DNA of 64,000 bases. It comes from Galdieria partita. Taxonomy: Eukaryota; Rhodophyta; Bangiophyceae; Galdieriales; Galdieriaceae. The stretch covers positions 124,001 to 188,000 of the forward strand of contig BQMJ01000010.1 in NCBI GenBank assembly GCA_025991245.1, given 5' to 3'. Numbering within the stretch: the first letter of the stretch is position 1; each line of letters opens with the position of its first letter. The position numbers were made by a program, and so were the translations under genes. This document shows, piece after piece, positions 40,621 to 51,077 of this stretch. The notes beneath the pieces were generated by a model. That model was not told the DNA's origin. It made no database searches and saw only the letters and a list, made by a program, of their open reading frames with translations.

Positions 40621-43600
40621 ATGCAAGAGACTTTGGATGTGCTTTTGCATGAGTTGTCATGGATAGACTTTAGTAGTGTTTCTTGGCCTATAGATGACCT
40701 TGAGAAGAAACGAAAGGAAACAAGTGACAAACTGGATCACTGGTGTCGGACTTGTGACAAGTTTCAAGATAGGCCTCAGTTGTTAGATAGGCAGTTGAGT
40801 CAGCTGGTTACCGAACTTGCTGTCAGGACAAAGAGTGGCCTGGAGACATTGCAGCTTTATTTCAAATCTTTTGGTACTTCGAACGCTAAGCAAGAAGATT
40901 TGAGCTTGTTCTGCTCACCTTTTATAGCACTCTATCACCTTTCAAAAGTGCGCGGTTTCAAATGTATTGCAAAGCTCTTACCAAGTCAAGTGGATGACTT
41001 TGTCACCGTACTTCAACTGTGGAAAATATTTAAAGAAATTTGGAATTTCGAAAACTTTCCGTGGCAAGTACCATATGTTCTATTCTTATGGCAGTCGAAG
41101 CTATCATTACTTCCATTCAGTATCTACGACTTTGATCAATTTACTGAAGTATCAGATGAATCTATTTTGATTGAAGACATTATTAACTTTGCAAAGCAAA
41201 TGTTGAGCGTTTCTAGTAAAATTCAATATAGTGCTGCGTACTTTCTTGCAAAGATACTTACGAGACAGGATACTCAATCTCACCTAATAGTATACTTGGA
41301 AGACTTTTTAAAATTATGGGAACATTGTGATACAATAGATATGTCAGAAATATCTCAAATAGGAAATCTCCGTACTATTGCATGGATACTTGAATTTGGG
41401 ACCAGAAAAAGTTTTGATGGCACAACAGAGAGACTGCTGACTACTTACTTCAAAATAATGAATGCAACAACAAATATCGTCATTCGTCATCTATGCGTAC
41501 AGAATATTCAACGTTTAGCTCTTCTGTTCTTACCAAAGAAAGGTGCCTCCTGGTTGCACAAAAAGAGATATATCAAAATCCATGATGGAGCTTCTGAAGC
41601 GATTACTGAGAATGCAAGTCAAAATACTTCAAGCAACGACGCAATCGATGAACAAATTGGAAGCATCTTAGCTACCATTATGGAAGCATTGTTACAACTG
41701 CTCAATGACAAACACACAGTTACAAGATATTCTGTGGCAAAAGGAATCGGTCGAATTTGTATGAGACTTCCACAGAATTTTTCGAATCAAGTTTTGGAAA
41801 TGCTAATTTCACTTGTGGAGACGGATATTGGAAAGCACTATGGTTATCTTTGGCATGGAGTTTGTCTTACCATCGCAGAATGTGCGAGGCGTGGTATCTT
41901 TGGAGAAGAATATCTGGAAGTTATTGTAAAGTTCGTTTCCCGTGCACTGAGATATGACTTTGCCAGAGGCTCTCTTCATACTGGATCTCAGGTTCGAGAT
42001 GCAGCCTGTTACGTTTGTTGGGCCTTTGCTAGAAGCTATGATTATTGTATTCCACTTATGTTCTTGAAAGTACTAGTTACAAGCGTAGTTTGTGTTGCAT
42101 GTACGGATCGAGAGCTAAACTGTAGAAGAGCAGCGGCAGCCGCTTTACAAGAGCTTGTAGGAAGAACCAACCACGTTTCCCAGGGAATATGCCTTATAAC
42201 TACTGCAGACTATTTTTCTCTTAGTGACTTGTCAGAATCTTATCTCAAGATTCTACCTACAGTGGCATCTCTTGATGACGAATGGTACCGAGTTCCTTTG
42301 ACAGATGAACTGATCAATAGAAAAATCGGACATTGGGATCCTGCAATACGTCAATTGGCATCCAAATCTCTCGCCATGGTAATAACTAAAAACTCGAAAT
42401 TCACTTGGAAAAGTCTCCAATCAACCATGGAGCAGATATTTATATATATGTTTTCGGATGAGCCGGCTATCCGTCATGGTTCCCTTCTTTCTATCTATCA
42501 ACTTTTGCATTCTATAGAAGACGAAGCAAAATTGAAGAGCATTATGCATTCATACTATGGACAGATGGTTCAGTTTATCCAGGAACAGATTGACAGCACA
42601 AGTCTTGATTATATTCAGATCGCCACGTGTCAATTGCTCGGATGTCTTTTTGAAAGAAAATTGTTCTGTGAACCACAGTTTATTAAGAAAGTCATTGACA
42701 CTTTGCAATGCGAAAACAATGACGTTCAAGATGCTGCAGCTGAAGCCTTTGGGTCCATTTGTTCTTACCTTCGCATGGAAAGAGGAAACAACGAATCTGT
42801 TGATGATGTGGAACAATGCATTGTGGATGTTGTAGTCGGAATGATTTCTTCGATTCGTTCTGAAAGAACGACAAAGAGGCGAGGCTTTCTAAAGGCTCTG
42901 GGTTATGTGCCATTCCGTATTTTGGACTATAATGTTATCGGGACTGATGAATCTTTAAGAATGGCAATACTTGCAGAATTTCTAAAGTTCGGAAAGAAGC
43001 CAACCAAACTAGATATTCCTGGAACTCTGGAAGAAGACAGCGACCAAGTCGTTGAACTCAAAATCGCATGCATTCAGTCCGCTACTCATTTTGTCATTCA
43101 TATTTTGAAGTCCGCAGATGCCAATGATGTATACAGTTGTGCTGAATTGGAACATGTATTACAACTTCTTCTAGGAGGGATGGATGACTACACTACTGGA
43201 AGTCGTGGTGATATCGGTAGTTGGGCTCGTATAACAAGCATGAAATGTTTTAGTCAACTAATCACATCCATGAACAACCAGACAAAACATAAAGTTGAAG
43301 ATCTCATCAAATATGGAATTGACCGGCTTTTACGAAACTGTTTTGAAAGAATAGATAAGACACGATTGATTGCAGCAGAAACGTTAAGAACTTTGTACAA
43401 TATTCTTGAGCCATATTACCTACTCAAATTTGAGTTGGATACATTACAAGACGTTTTCCACAAGTTTGAGCCATCTCTGTTTCTAGATTATAACCGTCTC
43501 TTCCAAAGCGGTATACTGATATTGAAAAGAAATGATTCTTTTGGGCTTCCCGTTCTTCATGGATTTCTCGCTGCTTTCGGAAACAATGGCTCACAAAATA

Positions 43601-44217
43601 AGGAGGCAAGTAAAGCAACTGAATGCTACTTGAAGGACGTGGTTAATGATTCTCCTCATATAATAACATTGCTTTTGAAAAATCTGCTACTTGTACTAAC
43701 AAATGATATCGAAACTTGTCGGAACCTCATACCGATTATTCGAATGTTGACTCTGATCTTGGAAACCATCACGAAATTTGATTCTGAAATGGAAACTGTT
43801 CTAAAAGATCTGTTTGTTTCTCTCATTCAACGCACAAAAGCTTCAAAAGACATCAACCTGCTCTTGGCTTTTATAGAAATGCTCGTGGAAGCCTTGGTTT
43901 GTAAGAATACTATTGGTCATGTTGCTAGTCAACGTCTCATGCTATACTTGCTTCATCCCTATGCCAAAGTGAGACAATTTGTTTCCGATAGGCTGCAAAT
44001 CCAACTACTAACACACGAGGATCACTTTGTACGAACTCTCGGCGAAGACAACTATCAACAAGCTATAGAAATTTTAGAACAAGTGGGCTGGGATAAGAAT
44101 TCTCCGACTATGCTTAAAGAAGAACGAAATCGGCTTTGCACAGCTTTTGGTCTTGACCCTCCATTGCGACAATGTCTTCGGAATAAGGAGACACTTCATG
44201 AGTCATCATCACCTTAA
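40621..44217 (+). CDS. TBCD: tubulin-folding cofactor D
   Basis: A single intronless frame of 1198 residues, the usual length for TBCD. Family segments include HLSKVRGFKCIAKLLPSQVD, QVPYVLFLWQSKLSLLPFSI, HLCVQNIQRLALLFLPKK, KHTVTRYSVAKGIGRICMRL, RRAAAAALQELVGRTNHVSQ and GDIGSWARITSMKCFSQL. TBCD takes beta-tubulin from cofactor A, forms the supercomplex with TBCE/TBCC and releases the dimer; it also disassembles dimers under Arl2 control. HEAT-like repeats run through the protein. The stop codon overlaps the stop of the opposite-strand MGRN1-like gene. Confidence 0.95.
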   Translation: MQETLDVLLHELSWIDFSSVSWPIDDLEKKRKETSDKLDHWCRTCDKFQDRPQLLDRQLSQLVTELAVRTKSGLETLQLYFKSFGTSNAKQEDLSLFCSPFIALYHLSKVRGFKCIAKLLPSQVDDFVTVLQLWKIFKEIWNFENFPWQVPYVLFLWQSKLSLLPFSIYDFDQFTEVSDESILIEDIINFAKQMLSVSSKIQYSAAYFLAKILTRQDTQSHLIVYLEDFLKLWEHCDTIDMSEISQIGNLRTIAWILEFGTRKSFDGTTERLLTTYFKIMNATTNIVIRHLCVQNIQRLALLFLPKKGASWLHKKRYIKIHDGASEAITENASQNTSSNDAIDEQIGSILATIMEALLQLLNDKHTVTRYSVAKGIGRICMRLPQNFSNQVLEMLISLVETDIGKHYGYLWHGVCLTIAECARRGIFGEEYLEVIVKFVSRALRYDFARGSLHTGSQVRDAACYVCWAFARSYDYCIPLMFLKVLVTSVVCVACTDRELNCRRAAAAALQELVGRTNHVSQGICLITTADYFSLSDLSESYLKILPTVASLDDEWYRVPLTDELINRKIGHWDPAIRQLASKSLAMVITKNSKFTWKSLQSTMEQIFIYMFSDEPAIRHGSLLSIYQLLHSIEDEAKLKSIMHSYYGQMVQFIQEQIDSTSLDYIQIATCQLLGCLFERKLFCEPQFIKKVIDTLQCENNDVQDAAAEAFGSICSYLRMERGNNESVDDVEQCIVDVVVGMISSIRSERTTKRRGFLKALGYVPFRILDYNVIGTDESLRMAILAEFLKFGKKPTKLDIPGTLEEDSDQVVELKIACIQSATHFVIHILKSADANDVYSCAELEHVLQLLLGGMDDYTTGSRGDIGSWARITSMKCFSQLITSMNNQTKHKVEDLIKYGIDRLLRNCFERIDKTRLIAAETLRTLYNILEPYYLLKFELDTLQDVFHKFEPSLFLDYNRLFQSGILILKRNDSFGLPVLHGFLAAFGNNGSQNKEASKATECYLKDVVNDSPHIITLLLKNLLLVLTNDIETCRNLIPIIRMLTLILETITKFDSEMETVLKDLFVSLIQRTKASKDINLLLAFIEMLVEALVCKNTIGHVASQRLMLYLLHPYAKVRQFVSDRLQIQLLTHEDHFVRTLGEDNYQQAIEILEQVGWDKNSPTMLKEERNRLCTAFGLDPPLRQCLRNKETLHESSSP

Positions 44218-45283
44218 TTATTTGCATGACTGTGTAGACCTTTAACCTGTAAAAAGGACTGGACCGATTGACGACAAATAGGACAGGAATTGGACTGAAA
44301 TCGTAGCCTCTGTGCACATTCGGAACAAAGGCACATATGTCTGCAAGGCAAAAGAGCAGTATCTCTTGGCTGTGATAAGCATACCGCACAATTTGCACCT
44401 TCTTCAGCATAGGAAGAACTTGACAAGCAACCATGTGATGCTGCCGTACTGCCGCTGTCAATCCCATAGATTTCTTCCAACTCATAGATAACTCCATGAA
44501 CAATAATTTTCTGTTTTATAACTTTCAAAGGTAATGTAGCAGGGGTTGATCGCTCTTTGTCAAGAGACAAATAAATATAATACCCTTCGATCTCTTCGTC
44601 TTTACCGGTTTCGGAACGACTTGTAACTCCTGCTTCCGTAGCGCCAGTGTGTCCATTATCGGATAAGTCACACCTAATTTCAACCACAACCGGGTATTCA
44701 TCTGTTTCACGATAAACAAGACTCTCTTTAGGCAGCTTGGAAAAGTCAAGAGCCTCCGTTTCTCCTTGACGATACGACTGGCCAAGTCCCGCACAAAAGT
44801 GCTCCATCAAAGGCTTACTGCAACATTGTGAAGAAAACGAAAGCAACTGCTTATCTTGGAATTCTTTCGCCAGGAAATATGTTCTGATTCCACAATCAAC
44901 TAAAGTATCAAACTGAAACTGTAACACATAACACTTGGGCAAAGTGCTTGGAACCAACTGCAACGAGCTTTTCGAAACGCGTACCACATTTCTAACAGTT
45001 CGCTCGTGCACTACAGATGGAGGTGGAATCTTAAGAACCTGTGATCAAAATACAAAAGTAAAGAATCCTAGGATATACTCACTTCCAAAGCACTCGAGTT
45101 ATATGGACTTAAACTTTCAAATACATTTTCTCCAAAGTTCCACGCAAGCTCCGAGTTGTAAAATAACGTTCGAGGGTTTATTTCGTTTCTCTGAGCAGCA
45201 TTTTGTGGAGGTCGAGGTCCAAGTGTTCCGCTAGGCACGTTTTGGTTGGAAGTAGCATTCCCATTTGACCAGTTATTGCCCAT
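44214..45283 (-). CDS. MGRN1/LOG2-like RING E3 ubiquitin ligase
   Basis: Two exons on the minus strand (45083-45283, 44214-45038), 341 residues. Starts MGNNWSNG, a good N-myristoylation site as in plant LOG2/LUL ligases. The DAR2-like middle includes YVLQFQFDTLVDCGIRTYF and VVVEIRCD; the C-terminal RING is CAVCLSQPRDTALLPCRHMC, LCSECAQRLR, CPICRQSV. Family members ubiquitinate membrane-associated targets (MC4R, TSG101, GDU1). Stop codon TTA on the plus strand at 44214-44216 overlaps the TBCD stop. Confidence 0.92.
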
Positions 45284-45470
45284 TACCACTATGACAAACA
45301 AATATAAACTTATTTGCCAAATATCCTTCCAATGATATGTTCTCTCATTTGTGATAAAAAACGATTGTCAAGTATTACTTATGATCCTCATCGATGACCC
45401 AATATACTATAATTTTGGTTTTTGGTTTTGGGTTCACTAGGAACAGTATTTGGTTGGAGACACACAAGAT

Positions 45471-46292
45471 ATGGAACAAAACTTTCCCTTTCGATTGGGT
45501 TTCCTAGGTGGAGGTATTATGGCAGAAGCAATCATTCGAGGTATCATAGAGAAGAAACTTGTGGATCCTTCTGCTATCACTGTATACGACGTGGTCGAAT
45601 CTCGCCTACAATTGTTTCAGAAAATAGGAGTAGGGACATGTAAAGACAGTTTTGAGCTATTACATTCTGACGTCATTGTTTTGGCAGTAAAGCCTGATGT
45701 TGTGCCTGAAGCGCTTAGGTCGGTGAAGGACGGTTGGAAACCGGAAAAGCACTTGTTGGTTTCTATTTGCGCAGGTGTAGCCCTTGCAACACTAGAATCG
45801 CATCTAGTTAGCAAATCGAGAGTAATTCGAGTTATGCCAAACACACCTTGTCTAGTTGGAGAAGCTGCAGTCGCCTTTTCTTGTGGTTCGTTTGCAACCG
45901 AAGACGACCAAATTGTCGTAGAAAAGGTTTTCTCTTCAGTTGGATTAGCACAGCGTGTACCTGAGAAGTTATTAGATGCTGTAACAGGAGTGAGTGGAAG
46001 TGGACCAGCTTATGTCTACATGTTTATCGAAGCTTTGGCAGATGGTGGTGTTCTGAACGGCTTGCCTCGAGATGTTTCTCTGTCTTTAGCTACACAAACC
46101 GTTTTAGGTGCGGCTAAGATGGTGGCTACTGGTAACGAACATCCAGCGAAACTTCGCAATGCAGTGGAGTCACCTGGTGGCACAACAATCCATGGCACTT
46201 CAACTCTGGAAAAGCATCACTTTCGGAACGCTGTTATCCAAGCAGTAACTGCAGCCACAAGTAGAGCTAAGGAACTTGGTGGAAGCAAATAA
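45471..46292 (+). CDS. pyrroline-5-carboxylate reductase
   Basis: Intronless, 273 residues. N-terminal Rossmann motif LGFLGGGIMAEAIIRGI; then VIVLAVKPDVVPEAL, VIRVMPNTPCLVGEAA, and the substrate/dimer signature DAVTGVSGSGPAYVYMFIEA, ADGGVLNGLPRDVSLSLA, PGGTTIHG. It makes proline from P5C using NAD(P)H. No targeting extension, so probably cytosolic. Start is the first ATG after upstream in-frame non-ATG codons. Confidence 0.96.
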   Translation: MEQNFPFRLGFLGGGIMAEAIIRGIIEKKLVDPSAITVYDVVESRLQLFQKIGVGTCKDSFELLHSDVIVLAVKPDVVPEALRSVKDGWKPEKHLLVSICAGVALATLESHLVSKSRVIRVMPNTPCLVGEAAVAFSCGSFATEDDQIVVEKVFSSVGLAQRVPEKLLDAVTGVSGSGPAYVYMFIEALADGGVLNGLPRDVSLSLATQTVLGAAKMVATGNEHPAKLRNAVESPGGTTIHGTSTLEKHHFRNAVIQAVTAATSRAKELGGSK

Positions 46293-46388
46293 ATATATCC
46301 TAAATGTAGCTGAAACTGTATTGGTTTAATAAACAAAAGAATGGCAAATATGCTGTTTATGTGAATTGCTAATTGGTTCGTTTATGGA

Positions 46389-47369
46389 ATGGTCGTATCT
46401 TCATTTTGGAAAGGTGAGCGACTTAAAAGTGTTGTATACAATCATTTTTATTCTTTAAAGAAAAATATATTATTGAGAGTAAAAAGAACTGGGACTTGTT
46501 TTATAAACGTAATGGTGTTCGATTCTTTAGAGACAGGTAGTTGGACCTGGTAAGCTTCGTGAGTTGGCATATTCTAACGTTCCTCAAGATATTGGACTTT
46601 GAACGAGACTGAACAAGATGGATTTTATGATCTTCTTAAAAGTTGGACGGATGCTGCAGAAAGTGAAGGACGTGTTCTTTATATGCTGGAAGTTGGTTGT
46701 GGGGTTGGAAACACATTATTTCCCATTCTCGGTTTAAATAATTCCATTTGTTTCTATGCTTGTGATATTTCTGACGAGGCCATTCGACTGTTGCAAGTTA
46801 GTTTGTTTTCGCTTTGTCCACTTTGGTGTTGTATGATATGGCTGTATAGGAAAACCCAGTTTTTGATAGCAAGCGCATTCATTGTTTCGTCAGTGACGTT
46901 TCCAAGGAACCTCTGAGTTGTCATATAGGAAATGACACTCAAGTTGATGTCGCTATATTGTTCTTTTCACTTTCTGCTATCACACCAGCATATCACAAAG
47001 TTGTTGTCAATAATATAAGCAGCGTATTAAGACCTGGAGGTTGGATATTATTTCGAGACTTTTGTGAGGGTGACTTGGCACAAAGAAGGTTCTCAAAAGA
47101 AAATCAAGTGGACGATCAATGGTTCGTTCGTCAGGACGGAACTTTCTCCTATTTCTTTAGCATAGGTAACTTAAAGAGAGCAGTTTCAGTTTTGAGTTTG
47201 TTGAAAGTTCCGTGTAGACCAAGTTCAACAGTTGTTTCAAGCACAAGGACTGAAAACCGAAACTCTGAAGACCGTTGAAAGAAGAATAGAAAACAGGAAG
47301 CTGGGGAAAAGCATGGAACGTCGCTGGTTACAAGGCTGCTTTCAAAGGAAAGCCTCCAGTGATATGTAA
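46389..47369 (+). CDS. METTL6/METTL2-type tRNA 3-methylcytidine methyltransferase
   Basis: Five exons (46389-46413, 46461-46536, 46589-46796, 46850-47165, 47218-47369), 258 residues, phases consistent. Product: [49 protein letters not shown] (SAM motif), [43 protein letters not shown] and [12 protein letters not shown]. These enzymes methylate C32 of Ser/Thr/Arg tRNAs. The first exon has only 25 coding bases and uses the second of two nearby ATGs; the first is out of frame. The last intron uses GTGTAG as acceptor, passing over an AAAG that would shift frame. Confidence 0.9.
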
Positions 47370-47507
47370 CAAAAGTACACGTTCGGTACCATTGAGAATA
47401 AACCAACTAGTCCAACAAGTGGCTAATAGTCGGAGCCGAGAAAACTTTTGGATTCCCCAAAAACTCCTTCGAACGTTGTCCGTCGTCGAATCATTCACAT
47501 ATTAAGG

Positions 47508-47861
47508 ATGCCCAAACTGTTTGAGTTAACTGAAGATGCTTTTCTGGAACCAAAAGAGCCAACAGCTATAGAGAAGTTTCAGGCTCGTTTCGAAGAATTT
47601 AAAGAAGTGATAACCGAATCTGATACTTATCAACGTACTGCGGAAATTATGGAGTCAGTGACACATTATTCTAAAAGACTTTTGCGCTTTACTGGCAATT
47701 TGGCTTGGATTGGTGCAACCTCAGCCCTTGTCTTAGTAGTGCCTTTGGTTTATGAAATTGATAAAGAATTGGGAGCCTCAAGTGAAGGTGTTGGTTCTGC
47801 TGGGGACGCCGGCGGTGTTAGTCAATCTGTAGCGCATTCTTCTACGAGCTCTGCCAAGTAA
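47508..47861 (+). CDS. TOM22-like mitochondrial import receptor subunit
   Basis: Intronless, 117 residues. An acidic N-terminus (ELTEDAFLEPKEP), then YSKRLLRFTGNLAWIGATSA and the membrane segment ALVLVVPLVYEIDKE, close to plant TOM9/TOM22 (short cytosolic domain, TM ending VVPLIxExD). The C-terminus is a Gly/Ser tail in the intermembrane space. TOM22 organises the TOM complex and receives presequence proteins. ATG at 47508 chosen; codons upstream are open but have no ATG. Confidence 0.8.
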   Translation: MPKLFELTEDAFLEPKEPTAIEKFQARFEEFKEVITESDTYQRTAEIMESVTHYSKRLLRFTGNLAWIGATSALVLVVPLVYEIDKELGASSEGVGSAGDAGGVSQSVAHSSTSSAK

Positions 47862-48072
47862 TTTGTTAGTGAATAAGTTAGAGCTGTAGCTTGTGCATAT
47901 TTCGGAGAAACTGTCTCTGAGTAGTTTATAGTTCTGCTGCACTATAATACTGTTTCAAATCGCTCTTCAATTTTGTATGCAAGGTATAGAAAAATCATAA
48001 CTGAAAGGAATTCCTTTTAAACTCATAAACATGCTAAACAGAAGCCTTTGAGAATTTTCTGCAAAGAGTCGT

Positions 48073-49970
48073 TTACTCGGCAATCTGTACATCTTCTTCC
48101 AAAATTTCCTGAAGAACTCCGCCTTTTCTCAGAAACTCTTCCAAAGTGAACATGACACGATATTGACCTCTTAACAATCTACGCAGATCTTTCAACCAAG
48201 ACCTACCTGAAAAGCCATCTATCAACCGAATACAAATAAATACTCGAACCACAGTATATAGACACTCAAACTTTGTAGCTTCTTCTACATGATATTTGTT
48301 TGCTAACAGACAATGAACTTCATTTAGGTCCTTCATGGCAGGCCCAAGTAATTGAGAAAGAAAGATTTCTTCATCCAATAAAAGATCCTTCCAAGAATAA
48401 GGCCCTGCTAGAGGAACCAAAAGATCAATCAAATAATATGAACGATAGGAAGACTTGACTGATTCAGACAGTGAAAATTCTCCATTTAACTGCAACAACA
48501 AGTCTTTCACAATATTCCGTTTCAGTTGTGGTGAGTTTAACAATTCCATCAAATACAACGCAACCCGTCCAAATGATCGCATACACCTCAAACTAAACTG
48601 CAAGAACATTTCAGCATCCTTACGTAAACAACGTGCAAGACAACGAGTCCATACTAACTCTGCCAAACTATTTCTATCCCAGAGGTTCTCTATAGATGGT
48701 ACGGGTCTTTCCTTCTGCTTCTGATCTTCTTGTTTCACATTTCGTGAACTCGAAGATGACTTTGAAGGAACATTCTTTGACTTGCTCTGTAAAGCAATTC
48801 TAGAAAAAAACTGAATAAACCAATTGAGACAAATTTCCAACTGAATCGAACAAGCATAAATAATCATTTCATCCGAAGATTTGTGCATATATTCAATAAC
48901 TGCTTCCACAAATGATTTGCACTGCTTACAAAATACAGAGTTACAAAAGAAATAATCAAAGATACTATCCAACTTTTCAGACTTTTCCAAAAGCTGGTGC
49001 AATAATATACTCAGTTCCATTAGTATGGGAAAAATAGGGTCTTTGTTCTTGCCTAGAATGCCATACAAAATTAGCAAAAAATCGAACTATCTGTGAAACT
49101 TGTCAAACAACCTTCGGTATCTAGTAAACAGTTGATAAGGACTTGTATCAACTCACTGTCTAATCTCTCCAATAGCTTTGTATGAAAACGTGGTTCTAAA
49201 ATAAGCACGAGATCGAGCAAGTATTCAACATTTTCAACAAAATTTATCCAAAGATTACTCAGTTGAGATGGCTCCTCTTCTTCTCTTTCTTCTTTCCAAA
49301 AGTCGATCAAATTCTTTGAACAAGATATTAACTGATTAACACGCTGTTGCAAAAACTGATTACTCGAAGCGCTGTTGTACAAGAATTGCTCCAGTTCCTT
49401 CTCTTGTAACCGATATATTTGCAGGATAACAAATCGAGCATTGACAGCAATCATGCGCTCTGAATTGTCAACTAGTCCAGCCGCGAGTTGATACAAGGGA
49501 AAGTATCCGCTTACAGAATCATATAAGAAACCAATAGTTTCCCCATCCAGTACAGAAGTTGTTGATTTTAAGAGATCCACAAAGTGCGACGCGACTTCTT
49601 CGTTATTCAAATCAAAGGAAAATTTTAGTATTTGGTTGAAAGCTTCCTTAGAAAGGATTCCAATCAGAATAGACTTTTCACGAATATTTTGCAAAAGAAG
49701 AGACAACGATGACAATACAGCACTCTGCAGAGAATGACTTGTTGGAAACTGTTTCAAACAAACAAGAAAGTTATTCACAACATTGTTCTCAAAGAAAATG
49801 ATCCACAAGGATTGATTCTCTTGAGGAGTATATAGCGGTACTCGAGCAACTTGTGTGACAAAGTCGCTGAGTTGTGTATCAGTTGGGGCGACACCTTCTC
49901 CCTTGGCTCTGTATTCAACACTACTAGTGAAACGCTCACACAACTGACGATAATCTTCTCTTGCGTTCAT
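48073..49970 (-). CDS. CLEC16A/GOP-1-like FPL-domain protein
   Basis: Two exons on the minus strand (49143-49970, 48073-49086), 613 residues. The N-terminal half has the FPL pattern, including YFPLYQLAAGLVDNSERMIA, VNARFVILQIYRLQEKEL, followed by a long helical C-terminal half. Family members act in endosome maturation, autophagy and mitophagy. The two long frames overlap and are best joined by a 56-base intron starting GTCCTT (weak) and ending GATAG, which keeps frame (LIQ|FDFLLILYGI). Without the intron the first frame stops at 49071. Confidence 0.65.
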
Positions 49971-50326
49971 CGAAATATCGAATTCTCACCAAATCATATA
50001 CAATTAGACTTTATTTTCATACTGTTCCCATTTTCTGATTATTACTAACTGTTTTACATTCAAATATGCCATACTGTAGTAAAACGCTTCTTAGTACAGT
50101 ACATCGCGAAACCCTTAACGATTTCCCCTCACAAGCAAAAGTACCCTATGCTTATCAACCCTTTCATTTCCCTCTTGTCCCATATTTTTGAGAAAACTAG
50201 AAAATTCGTAAAACTCAACATCTTCCAACTAAATACTAGCTCACAATTAACAGAAAAGGGGCTCGAAAACTTCATCCATATCCAATAAACTCCATTATCA
50301 CAGTAGCAAGCCACCAACTCATTTCG
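49971..50326. other. intergenic, no gene seen
   Basis: 356 AT-rich bases between two minus-strand genes (upstream of CLEC16A-like, downstream of the CDK-inhibitor-like gene). Nothing recognisable. Confidence 0.5.
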
Positions 50327-50697
50327 TCAATCCAGCTTGGAGACAAAGTGACTGAGTGCACAGTCCAATCGAAAACAGATAGTACGTCCCGGTCGCAACT
50401 TGCTCAACTCGCCACAAGCAGAACACTTCCCTGACCAGCCGCAGTCCCCAGTTTCGGAAAAACCGTTTCTAGAAGACTTTACTGTAAAACCTTTTAAGCT
50501 CAAATAAACCAATATGTACTGAACAACTCACTCTCTCCAACTTCCAAGTTCTTTCCAATTCTATGAGGTTTCTTGTACCTTTTCCTAGGTGGAGATGGAG
50601 GTCTATCTAGAGAAACTCGTATCGCTTGTGACCTTGGAGTCAAAAAGCCATCTTCATCACCATCTTCCTCCATATTCTGGATTTCCAAAGACCACAT
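50327..50697 (-). CDS. small S/T-P protein resembling plant SIAMESE-type CDK inhibitors
   Basis: Two exons on the minus strand (50532-50697, 50327-50490), 109 residues. The N-terminal half reads EEDGDEDGFLTPRSQAIR then DRPPSPPRKRYKKP, which matches the arrangement of plant SIAMESE/SMR inhibitors: an acidic start, TPxS-x-R, then a Pro-Pro-x-Pro-Arg-Lys block. TPRS and SPPRK are also CDK-type phosphosites. The C-terminus (CSACGELSKLRPGRTICFRL, DCALSHFVSKLD) is Cys-containing and unfamiliar. A perfect E2F-type palindrome lies about 90 bases before the ATG. Identity as a CDK inhibitor is inference from short motifs; a generic small nuclear phosphoprotein is the alternative. MEEDGDE at 50673 is a possible start. 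Confidence 0.5.
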
Positions 50698-51077
50698 ATT
50701 TTCAATAACAACACATGACTCACACCTTTAGCAAACAAGTTCAACAGTGGCAGTCAGGATCGATGGAAGCGCTCCCCCTTCCCAACTTTTGGCGCCAAAA
50801 ACTATCGATCAACCAATCAGATCCCAAATTTCTACAAATGCATGCGTCATTTTTTTGCTTGAAGAGATGCAATTCGCAGCTCTTGCGAATAGCAATATGC
50901 ATCTATTCATTCCGCTTCAATTGTTCTGTTGTTCTTTCTTTGGTGCGAAATCGACTTGGATCATACGAAATAAAAAATTATTGGCATTTTTATAGAATAG
51001 TAAAGCTTATAAAGCCCTATGGACATTAAAATAACTCCATAAGTTTAACCTTACGCAGATTCAACTCGAAATTATTG
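50698..51077. other. intergenic between two minus-strand genes
   Basis: 380 bases upstream of the CDK-inhibitor-like gene and downstream of SHPRH. It includes the E2F/CCAAT cluster listed separately. An 82-codon plus-strand frame crosses it without recognisable content. Confidence 0.45.
50787..50819. promoter_or_regulatory. perfect E2F-type palindrome plus CCAAT box
   Basis: TTTTGGCGCCAAAA at 50787-50800 is a 14-base perfect palindrome matching the E2F/DP consensus on both strands. CCAATCA at 50813-50819 is a CCAAT (NF-Y) box. They lie 90-125 bases upstream of the CDK-inhibitor-like ATG (minus strand). Confidence 0.55.

Noticed and set aside
46958-47278. Read-through end of the METTL6-like frame ([10 protein letters not shown]...)
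   Set aside because: It ignores a GTAACT..GTGTAG intron whose removal restores the conserved C-terminus.
50747-50995. 82-codon plus-strand frame after the E2F site
   Set aside because: No motif, overlaps another frame, and lies in a promoter region; chance frame more likely.
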